From: Gammaproteobacteria bacterium
GTDB taxonomy: Bacteria; Pseudomonadota; Gammaproteobacteria; Pseudomonadales; Halieaceae
Assembly (NCBI GenBank): GCA_030427485.1
Contig: JAUICG010000041.1
Location: 1 to 40,650 of the forward strand
Direction of reading: 5' to 3'
DNA length: 40,650 nt
The notes under the pieces are model-generated. The model was not told the origin of the DNA, searched no databases, and saw only the letters and a list, made by a program, of their open reading frames with translations. A program made the translations under genes and the position numbers. Position 1 is the stretch's first letter. Each line of letters starts with the position of its first letter. This document shows, one piece after another, positions 18,094-24,517 of this stretch.

Positions 18094-18160
18094 CGTTAAC
18101 GCCCAAGCTCAACGGGAGCGAAGCGGAGGCAAGGCCGTCCGGTGGAGCGCCTTGTTAGCC
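18094..18160 (-). repeat. attC-like site 1 (after the HNH cassette)
   Basis: Read on the minus strand it starts GGCTAAC (R'') and ends GTTAACG (R'). The stop codon of the HNH gene is the TAA within R''. The arms GCTCCACCGGA and the complement of TCCCGTTGAGC match at 9 of 11 positions, with the usual imperfect pairing, and a central part rich in GC closes the structure. The end GTTAACG departs from GTTRRRY at two positions. Confidence 0.7.
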
Positions 18161-19582
18161 GTGTTTTGCCGCGGCATATCGTGCGCTTCCTTTGCAGCCT
18201 GTGATCTTAAACTGCGTGCATCCCCAAAAGGGCTTCCACTTGTCGCTTGGCCGGGGTCGGACAATACGCATGTCGGCGCCACAGGTCGGACAAACGGGCC
18301 TTTTCGAATCTTGCTCGACTCGCTGCTTATATTCTTTGCGCTTCTTTGCTGCGCGCCTTCCTGTCCAATCGCCCCATACTGTGCCTGTTCGTTCTGACAG
18401 CATGTCCCATCTGGCTTTCCAACGCCCCTGATTGCGTGTGACTCGCAGAAGTTCAGCAAGACGAGGGCCCGTTTCCTCGGTTAATTCTTGCGGCCCTTCG
18501 ACTGATTGCGCGCACGTTGGGCATTCGACTGAGATTACATTTTTTCTACTATAGAGCGTGAACTTAATATGAGTGTCCCCGCACTGAGGACAGCCGAATC
18601 CGTATGTCCTGGTCAGTTCTTTTAATTCTTGCAGTGTGACAAGCTGCAATCTGCGGAGATGGGGGCGAACGGTGTGTGTGCCGGACGACGCTCTGTTAGA
18701 GCGCTCATGTTCACTTACAAGCGTGAAGTATCGTGTCTTAATGTTTCCCCAGATTCTCTCATGGCCCTTCTCTGGCTCCAATGCGTGGTGAAAATCGCAT
18801 AGCGAAACCAAATTGCCCGGAGCGTGTTCACCGCCTTCTGATACAGGCTTGATGTGGTGGATATGAAGCTCTAGGCGTGAAGGGCAACCGGAAACTTGGC
18901 AGCGCCCGTTGTCTGTTTTTAGAACCACCTCGCGCAGGTAGCCCCAGAAGGGCGGATAGCCGGGCCAGTGATTGAATATCTTGAGAATCTGGCGATCTCG
19001 CTGTGACAGGTCAGCGGTTGGGTCGTGAAAATGTTTAAGACTGGGCGCGTGTGGGATAGGATTGCTCTGTTCCCACTGCGCTTTTCTATTTAGCCATTCG
19101 TCAGTTTTTCGTTTGTTTTCAGAATTTTTCAGATAACCGATCGCCAGTAAGACGGCGGTCAAAGCCAAAAAAGTGGGATTTGCTAGCGCGAGAAGAATTG
19201 AGGCCCAGCCAAGGAACACAAGGATACTTTCATCTGACTTGTGTCCATATTTGTCCTTGAAACCGTCCCACGCAAGCCGTCTTGACTCTGTGGCAATAAC
19301 AAACTGTCGGCGAAGCGCTTCATACTTTTCGGGGTATGAGATCAGCGCTACTTCTGAATAGCATTTATGACAGAGGAACGACTTGTCATTAAGCAGAATG
19401 CCGACCGAATTGCTTCTGCCACAGAGGATACAGGGTGACTTTGCATCGCTGATTGAACTCTCGTTGTAGATCTCATTTCGTTCAATGAGCTGCGCCAAAT
19501 TCACACGGCTTAGGAACTTGGAGGGGTTGAACTCAGTGTGCCAGTGCTCGGATGTCATTTGAAACGGCAACGCTTCAAACAT
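18155..19582 (-). CDS. Membrane-anchored HNH endonuclease-like protein with zinc ribbons
   Basis: The 475-residue cassette gene encodes an unusual fusion. Residues 51-74 hold two CxxC pairs (C51, C54, C71, C74). Residues 118-151 form one or two membrane segments. Residues 228-270 form an HNH-type nuclease: C228, C233, HIHHIKP at 240-246, N257, C262, H265 and H266. A further CxxC pair set follows (C331, C334, C354, C357), then a C-terminal zinc ribbon resembling the topoisomerase I type (C431, C434, C455, C463). I infer a DNA-cutting effector at the inner membrane, perhaps guided by the ribbons. No family name is known to me. The ATG lies 7 nt after the R' core of attC site 2 and has no ribosome site; an ATG nine codons in is an alternative. 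Confidence 0.75.
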   Translation of the reverse strand: MFEALPFQMTSEHWHTEFNPSKFLSRVNLAQLIERNEIYNESSISDAKSPCILCGRSNSVGILLNDKSFLCHKCYSEVALISYPEKYEALRRQFVIATESRRLAWDGFKDKYGHKSDESILVFLGWASILLALANPTFLALTAVLLAIGYLKNSENKRKTDEWLNRKAQWEQSNPIPHAPSLKHFHDPTADLSQRDRQILKIFNHWPGYPPFWGYLREVVLKTDNGRCQVSGCPSRLELHIHHIKPVSEGGEHAPGNLVSLCDFHHALEPEKGHERIWGNIKTRYFTLVSEHERSNRASSGTHTVRPHLRRLQLVTLQELKELTRTYGFGCPQCGDTHIKFTLYSRKNVISVECPTCAQSVEGPQELTEETGPRLAELLRVTRNQGRWKARWDMLSERTGTVWGDWTGRRAAKKRKEYKQRVEQDSKRPVCPTCGADMRIVRPRPSDKWKPFWGCTQFKITGCKGSARYAAAKHG

Positions 19583-19589
19583 GGGCGCG

Positions 19590-19642
19590 CGTTAGCGCGT
19601 CCCGGCCCAAGGCCGTTGTCCGACAGCAGCGCATTGTTATGC
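19590..19642 (-). repeat. attC-like site 2 (after the AAA ATPase cassette), degenerate
   Basis: On the minus strand it starts GCATAAC (R'') and ends GCTAACG, which differs from a GTTRRRY core by T to C at the second base. The centre forms a clear CGGCC/GGCCG hairpin. The ATPase stop lies 8 nt upstream and the next cassette gene starts 7 nt downstream. The altered core may block recombination here. Confidence 0.5.
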
Positions 19643-19651
19643 ATTCCACTC

Positions 19652-22270
19652 CTACGCTGTTGCCCTTGCGCTCTTTCTCCGATTCTGAATGGTTTCAACA
19701 ATAGCTTTCAAAGCAAGGATGTCATTGCCCAAGTCCACCGCTGAGGGTACGGCAGCAACCTTTGCCGACGATGCGTCGTGGGCCGTTACAACGTCACTAC
19801 TTCGCTGATGCAGTTTTTCAATAGCTTCGTATTCGGGACGGCTAAAACCTACAACCTCTTCAAGTGAGTCCACACGGATCCAGTCGCGATATCGCTTTAC
19901 GACGCCATTAAAAACAACGTCTTGAATTACTCTTTCGAGCGTTGCCCTTAACCGGTCATACTGGTGTCGCATATCTCCAATCTCTTTTTCATTAGGATAT
20001 GCTGGCCACGTCTTCGCAAGCTTGCTCTGCGCCTGCTCAAGAGCGTTGATTCTCGCTTTATAGCCTTGATGATCCCACGGGAGGCCATCATTAACACAGC
20101 CAGGGGCGCCTCCTCTCCACTCCAAAAAGAATGTTGAACTAGGAATACCTGCTGTCTCGATCTCATCGGATAGTTGGCCAAGAAATGAAGTATCGTGAGT
20201 AAACACTACTACTTGCCGATTCTTAGCCTCCTCAACCAATCTCCGGGCAACATTTCGTCGCCGCCAATGATCCAGCGACGAAACCGGATCATCGAGGATA
20301 ATTCCACACGAATGATTGGCGAGCGCCAACTCAGCAAAGAATGAACCCAGCGCTATTGCACGTTGCTCACCTTCGCTAAGAATCTCATCAATTTTGTTCG
20401 TGACTGGAAGATCTAGTAGAAGTTGATGGTACATCTTCCCGCGGGAACTACGCTCTTTTAGCTTTGTTTTGATGTGCCCAATGCCAAGTGCTTCAAACTC
20501 TTTGTCAAGAGATTTCCTTAACTCATCTGTTACCGCCACAGTAGCAAATTCCTTTGACTTATCAGAAATCGAACGTGTTTTTAGGGCGGAGCGACATTTC
20601 TCAAGGGAAGACTTCTTTTTCATCCGATCCAAAAACTCGACTACAGCACTCAAACACTTAGCTAGGCTTTGTCTTGCAGTAAGTTCACTCAATTCTCTTT
20701 CAAGCTTCATTCGCTTCGTTTCATCCGCCGCTCTTGTAAGCGTTCGGAAAATCCTTAATTGCTGAGCTGCAAGCTGGCGAATTCGCGCTCTTGGCGAGAC
20801 GTTCAAAGCAGGAACCTCTGCCCATTTTGATGTTTCGAGACACTGGAGCATAAACTCTCTACGCGCATCAATCGAAGCTTGAAAATCTGAAATTACTTGA
20901 TGGATTGAGCCGTCTAGGACCTTGAGTTCCTCACTAAGGGCATCATCGGCAGCAATCATAAGATCGGCTTCCTTGATCTTAGTCTTGGCTAATTCTACTT
21001 TACTACGAGCTGCTTCGGCGGTCTTTGCGACATCATTCTGGATGTACTCATTAAATCGCTTAAGGCGATCAACCCCTGATTCGGGTAAATATTCCTGGCA
21101 CAATGGGCACACTTTACCCTCAGTAGACTGAGGAAACTCCTCGCCCGGATATGCTGCTTCAGTGGAGTAGCGCCGTGCGGCATCAAAAAGAAGCTTCCAT
21201 ACTTGCCCTCCAGTCCCTGAAAGTAGCTCTTCGCCGGAGCACAACGCGTCGGCAGCTTTCTTCTCAGCGTCCTCCGCGGAGATCTTCTCATCATTTATTT
21301 TCTGAAGTTTTTCAAAAGCTTCTGAGCTAATCCATACCATAGGTTTAGCTAACTTGTCGGCGAAAGCTTTCAGTCGCATCATAGAACGCTTCGACTCTTC
21401 CGCCTTAGCCAGAGGATTACCCTCCTTGAGAGCATTCTCAAGCTCGGCAATTCGTTTAACATCGCCTTCAGTGATGGTTCCAAGTGAAGTAATAGTTTCT
21501 GCGTTTGACTTGATGGAAAGGTTTGCAATAACTCTCCCGACCTCTGTATCGCCAAGAAGGTGGTCAAACGGCAACCTACTTACATCAATCCCATTAATCT
21601 CTGCCTCGAGCATCTCCGAGAGCTTTGGGAGAACTCTGTTGGCTAGACTTTCAAGAATGTCTAGGCCGTATGGTAAGTAAGCAACATCTTGCTCCGCCGT
21701 GATATAAGAGCGAGCACACTTGGAATCAAAGACTGAGATTGAGGAGAGCTGGTCCGGTGAAGTTGTGTCGCGCGCCCAACAAACTTCATGTGACACACCC
21801 ATTACCTTTACATCGAATTTTGCGGTGGGCACTCTCTTAGAGGCCGCCGGATCATTTGCATCTGGGTGGACAGGCTCAGATTGATCTCTAGCTCGACAAG
21901 CTCTTTTCATAACACGAGCATAGCCCGACTTACCCGAACCATTTCCTCCATAAATCACAGTAATACCAGCTTCGGAGAAAGTTAGAATATGATCACCCGG
22001 AAGCTGATTGACGTTTTGCAGGTCTCTCAAAGCGACTAGAGTAACTTGCTCCCCTGGGGCAAGTTCAACAGGAAGGTGCTCTTTAGCCAGTGCTATCGGC
22101 AACAGTTCATCATCACTCTCTATACCCCATTCTTTCTTAAGTAGTGCGTATAGCTCGGACAGGTCGGTGTCGGTTAGTGCTGATTCCTGCTGGAAGAGGC
22201 GACGGCATGCATCTCGTTGCCATGACTGAAGAGATTCTGTCCACTTTAATATTTGATTAAGTAGGGTCAT
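19652..22270 (-). CDS. Zinc-hook AAA/SMC-type ATPase, RloC-like (AAA_13)
   Basis: An 872-residue ATPase of the AAA_13/RloC kind. The Walker A motif is GGNGSGKS (108-115), followed by long helical, coiled-coil-like arms with a CPLC zinc hook at C388/C391. The ABC signature LSEGEQ is at 631-636, Walker B with the D-loop is CGIILDDPVSSLDH (about 653-666), and the switch histidine is in VVFTHD (about 687-692). The last 170 residues (LRATLERVIQDVV onward) lie where RloC and PrrC carry their anticodon nuclease, but I cannot confirm its catalytic triad. A DNA-damage or phage sensor with a toxic C-terminal part is plausible. GAGGAA precedes the ATG. It is cassette 3 of the array. Confidence 0.83.
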   Translation of the reverse strand: MTLLNQILKWTESLQSWQRDACRRLFQQESALTDTDLSELYALLKKEWGIESDDELLPIALAKEHLPVELAPGEQVTLVALRDLQNVNQLPGDHILTFSEAGITVIYGGNGSGKSGYARVMKRACRARDQSEPVHPDANDPAASKRVPTAKFDVKVMGVSHEVCWARDTTSPDQLSSISVFDSKCARSYITAEQDVAYLPYGLDILESLANRVLPKLSEMLEAEINGIDVSRLPFDHLLGDTEVGRVIANLSIKSNAETITSLGTITEGDVKRIAELENALKEGNPLAKAEESKRSMMRLKAFADKLAKPMVWISSEAFEKLQKINDEKISAEDAEKKAADALCSGEELLSGTGGQVWKLLFDAARRYSTEAAYPGEEFPQSTEGKVCPLCQEYLPESGVDRLKRFNEYIQNDVAKTAEAARSKVELAKTKIKEADLMIAADDALSEELKVLDGSIHQVISDFQASIDARREFMLQCLETSKWAEVPALNVSPRARIRQLAAQQLRIFRTLTRAADETKRMKLERELSELTARQSLAKCLSAVVEFLDRMKKKSSLEKCRSALKTRSISDKSKEFATVAVTDELRKSLDKEFEALGIGHIKTKLKERSSRGKMYHQLLLDLPVTNKIDEILSEGEQRAIALGSFFAELALANHSCGIILDDPVSSLDHWRRRNVARRLVEEAKNRQVVVFTHDTSFLGQLSDEIETAGIPSSTFFLEWRGGAPGCVNDGLPWDHQGYKARINALEQAQSKLAKTWPAYPNEKEIGDMRHQYDRLRATLERVIQDVVFNGVVKRYRDWIRVDSLEEVVGFSRPEYEAIEKLHQRSSDVVTAHDASSAKVAAVPSAVDLGNDILALKAIVETIQNRRKSARATA

Positions 22271-22321
22271 CCATTTCCTCGCTTGATTTCGTTGTTGCTG
22301 GGAGGCAAAGCTGCTTCTCTT

Positions 22322-22414
22322 GCATAACGCCGTGTTTTGGGGCGACGGAGCGTCAGCGAAGGCGTCCCAGCAGCGCGGGCCCTTTCGCGCTGCGACATCA
22401 ACACCTTGTCATGT
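22322..22414 (-). repeat. attC-like site 3 (after the SIR2 cassette)
   Basis: Read on the minus strand the site runs from ACATGAC (R'', one base off the AAC core) to GTTATGC (R'). The SIR2 stop TGA is part of R''. The arms carry GGTGTT against AAAACACG, and an inner stem AGCGCG/CGCGCT closes it. Length 93 nt. Confidence 0.65.
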
Positions 22415-23461
22415 GCCTGACTCAACATACTCAGAAAAAGTTTCAAAATAAGTCCATTTCGCTTTTTGATTTATGGTTTTTCTTTTCATTAGCTCCCTCC
22501 ATTTACTCATTATTGCTGGATTTTTATCAATTATCGTTATGGTTCGGAGTTCTTTATTTGAAAAGTTTGCAAATAGTGATTGTGCTAAGCGATCTGTCTC
22601 AGGTAAGGAGTAGCCACAAATCACAAGATCGTTCGCTTCATGCAGATATTCATAGGCTTTTGTCCACAAAAAGCAAAATAGTTTTAAACTTGTTATTGGC
22701 TTTGCCGGCAGTGGCGGGATGATCAATGGGGATGAATCATCTTCTGGTGAAGGTGTACCTTTTTCTGAGAATCTTACGTCGTCAATTACGTATTCATCAT
22801 CGTTGTGGTTTCTTGGACTAACTATCGCTGTTAGGTCATCTTTAGAGCATCGCCAGTTTACGGAACCATGGAGTTTAATTAACAGCGGATCTGGATATTT
22901 AGCTCGATGCTTTTTTACTCTTATTGATCCTGTATCAAACCGATCGAAATAAACCTGCTGTGATGAATACTTTTCTAAAAAATACTTGTCAAGCAAATCA
23001 TCATAATTAAAGGTCAATACACGATTCGTCGGCTTTTTATTATTAAAATGCTGTTTAAAAAAATTGCCATATGGTGTTTTAGAGTTTTCTTTTGTTTTTC
23101 TTAGGGTGTGACAAATCAAGTGTGCCATTTGATTAAGATACTCGGCATCTGAAAGGACGCCTTGGCGTGCTCTTTTATGTATCGCTTGTCTAAACTCTGT
23201 GTGACCTAAATGGCGTATTATTGCTTGCTCTAAGCCGTGAGAAGAAAATGGAATATGATCTTTCCATGCATTTTTAATCGTATCCCTTGAATTATTTACC
23301 CAGGCTGGTCTCGTTACATTTAACGACTCTAATCTAGAGCAAAAATCTTTATCTAAGGGAGCTTGCGCTTGTTCTGCCCTGCCTTGTGTGGCGCAAAATG
23401 AAGCACCTGCACCAAACACAAATAGCATATCAACATTGCATCTGTTTTCTTTTCGCTTCAC
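22409..23461 (-). CDS. Compact SIR2-like protein, putative NADase
   Basis: A 350-residue stand-alone SIR2-like domain (SIR2_2 type). It has FGAGAS (16-21) for NAD binding, TFNYDD (150-155), KLHGSVNW (196-203) with the likely catalytic H198, and ICGYSLPETD (281-290). These are the motifs of bacterial defence SIR2 proteins, which deplete NAD to stop phage growth; they are not those of protein deacetylases with a zinc site. No sensor domain is fused, so any trigger would be a partner or an intrinsic property. The start is a GTG with GAGGA 7 nt before it. The gene is visibly AT-rich compared with its neighbours, a sign of transfer. Confidence 0.8.
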   Translation of the reverse strand: MKRKENRCNVDMLFVFGAGASFCATQGRAEQAQAPLDKDFCSRLESLNVTRPAWVNNSRDTIKNAWKDHIPFSSHGLEQAIIRHLGHTEFRQAIHKRARQGVLSDAEYLNQMAHLICHTLRKTKENSKTPYGNFFKQHFNNKKPTNRVLTFNYDDLLDKYFLEKYSSQQVYFDRFDTGSIRVKKHRAKYPDPLLIKLHGSVNWRCSKDDLTAIVSPRNHNDDEYVIDDVRFSEKGTPSPEDDSSPLIIPPLPAKPITSLKLFCFLWTKAYEYLHEANDLVICGYSLPETDRLAQSLFANFSNKELRTITIIDKNPAIMSKWRELMKRKTINQKAKWTYFETFSEYVESGT

Positions 23462-23477
23462 TTTCTATTCCTCGGAC

Positions 23478-23567
23478 ACATAACGCTGACGGCAGCGGGC
23501 GCCCGAGCCGCGCAGCGGTTTGGGCGTCCGGCGACCAAAGGGAGCGAACTGCCCGGACTGGTTATAC
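23478..23567 (-). repeat. attC-like site 4 (after the Abi-alpha cassette)
   Basis: The best-formed site. On the minus strand it starts GTATAAC (R'') and ends GTTATGT (R'), cores that pair well with each other. The arms CAGTCCGGGCAG and CTGCCGTCAGC pair with one extra base, the usual attC pattern. The Abi-alpha stop TAA is inside R''. Length 90 nt. Confidence 0.78.
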
Positions 23568-24290
23568 GTACTCATCGATAGTCTCGGGGACGCAGGCTTT
23601 GGCGAGTAACTGCCCAAAGGGCGTTAGCTGGGCTAGGCTTTTAGTCTCCACTCCGTTTTGCTTTTTTGTGACTTCATCATGCGTTGGTTTTTGCCTCTCT
23701 GTTTGCCAGATACCCGCCACACCCAAAGTATGAAGATGCTCCATATAAAAGCTATATTTGTCTGGTATAGACAATTGTTCTAGCGGAAATTCATTGTTCA
23801 ATACATTCCTTGTTCCAAAGGTCTGGGCTTCCGGATCGAAAGGTGTAAACGTTAAGTAGGAGTAGCTAGATTTACCCAAGTGGTAGATCATGACTGCCTC
23901 ATCAGGAGACAACTGAGAAATGATGTGAACGAAAGCAGGGTGTGCTTCTTCTACTCTTTGTCTGTCTATAGATCTCGAAAGTAAATTGACGAACATTTCG
24001 GCAATAATGCTGTCATCAGGAATATAGCGTAAGTGGTCGAATGAAGGCCCAACAATTTGCGGATGCCCTTCGATAAGGTTGTGTTCGGGAACTTTAGCAG
24101 CCACCCGCTCGAGATATTTTTGATATCTATCATTCTGGGCAGCCAGATAGTCAATGGGAGCGATCAACCATCGAGCAGCTCTTGCAGCTGAGCTAAGCGC
24201 ATCACCCACCTCTTTGGTAGCTGGAGCGGCGAGATCATCGTAGGCCTTTTCGACAGGGAACTTCTTCGCAATTTCTTCCTTCCAGCTCAT
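23562..24290 (-). CDS. Abi-alpha family (DUF4393) protein
   Basis: The 242-residue protein matches the Abi-alpha/DUF4393 pattern: an N-terminal helical part (EKAYDDLAAPATKEVGDALSS), a hydrophobic segment (RWLIAPIDYLA), VPEHNLIEGHPQIVGPSFDHL, then the most telling stretch, AEMFVNLLSRSIDR followed by AHPAFVHIISQLSPDEA. The C-terminal part ends with LTPFGQLLAKACVP, as in other members. The family is named for its link to abortive infection, but its mechanism is unknown. The ATG at 24290 is chosen because AGGAGA lies just upstream and the domain begins there; an in-frame upstream start at 24344 would cross the cassette boundary. First cassette of the array. Confidence 0.78.
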   Translation of the reverse strand: MSWKEEIAKKFPVEKAYDDLAAPATKEVGDALSSAARAARWLIAPIDYLAAQNDRYQKYLERVAAKVPEHNLIEGHPQIVGPSFDHLRYIPDDSIIAEMFVNLLSRSIDRQRVEEAHPAFVHIISQLSPDEAVMIYHLGKSSYSYLTFTPFDPEAQTFGTRNVLNNEFPLEQLSIPDKYSFYMEHLHTLGVAGIWQTERQKPTHDEVTKKQNGVETKSLAQLTPFGQLLAKACVPETIDEYV

Positions 24291-24304
24291 AACTCTCCTA
24301 GGAC

Positions 24305-24311
24305 GTATAAC
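24305..24311 (-). other. Upstream cassette boundary core site
   Basis: GTTATAC on the minus strand matches the R'-type core ends of sites 3 and 4 (GTTATGC, GTTATGT). It lies 15 nt before the Abi-alpha start, as expected for the first cassette's insertion point. No paired R'' core was found to its right, so it could be an attI remnant or a half attC. Confidence 0.5.
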
Positions 24312-24517
24312 AGCCAAATCTACGTTGTAGTCAAATGTAGACACTCTGTCTACAACTAGTCATGTGTAGATGCATATAGCCATAAACTTCTGATAGACAT
24401 GTACAAATCTTGATACTTCTCGACATTCCATTTGCTCAAATAGCGCGCCGCGTACTGTACGATTTCCCTGTTTTCGAACACAGATCAATTGCCCTCTCGA
24501 ACCGGGTTGTGTACATC
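24312..24517. other. Region between the AddA-like gene and the array, no gene
   Basis: This 206-nt AT-rich stretch has no credible open frame. It holds the palindrome and direct repeats described separately. On the minus strand a TTGACT (24334-24329) sits 19 nt before TATACG at the cassette boundary, a weak promoter candidate for the array. No intI or complete attI was recognised. Confidence 0.5.
24328..24370. promoter_or_regulatory. Palindrome and direct repeats, possible operator or attI-type sites
   Basis: TGTAGACA-CTC-TGTCTACA (24336-24354) is a perfect 8-bp inverted repeat. TAGTCA-NN-TGTAGA occurs twice as a direct repeat (24328-24341 and 24357-24370) with a 29-nt period. The TGTAGA/TCTACA half-site is therefore repeated around one centre. 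Such an arrangement fits a dimeric regulator's operator or integrase-binding direct repeats of an attI site; the sequence does not decide between them. Confidence 0.5.

Larger units (their letters stand above)
18094..24311 (-). mobile_element. CALIN-like integron cassette array of four defence-type cassettes
   Basis: Four minus-strand genes (ends at 23562, 22409, 19652 and 18155) are each followed by an attC-like inverted repeat of 53-93 nt. In three, the stop codon is part of the R'' core (RYYYAAC-like); in the fourth it lies 8 nt before. The next gene starts 7-58 nt after the R' core, as in cassettes. A fifth R'-like core at 24305-24311 marks the upstream boundary. All sites point the same way. 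No intI gene is seen on either side, so the array matches a cluster of attC sites lacking integrase. Base composition is unlike the flanks, notably AT-rich around 22.4-23.5 kb. attC covariance-model testing has not been done. Confidence 0.78.

Noticed and set aside
18094..24311. CRISPR array or prophage
   Set aside because: The repeats differ in length and core sequence, are placed at gene ends and are far apart. No cas, integrase, capsid or terminase genes are present.
24291..24344. Longer Abi-alpha start at 24344
   Set aside because: It would read through the cassette boundary and the palindrome region; the ATG at 24290 has a good ribosome site and starts the conserved domain.
24336..24354. 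LexA-type (SOS) box in the palindrome
   Set aside because: The palindrome has CTGT but no ACAG at the right spacing, so it does not match the CTGT-N8-ACAG form.
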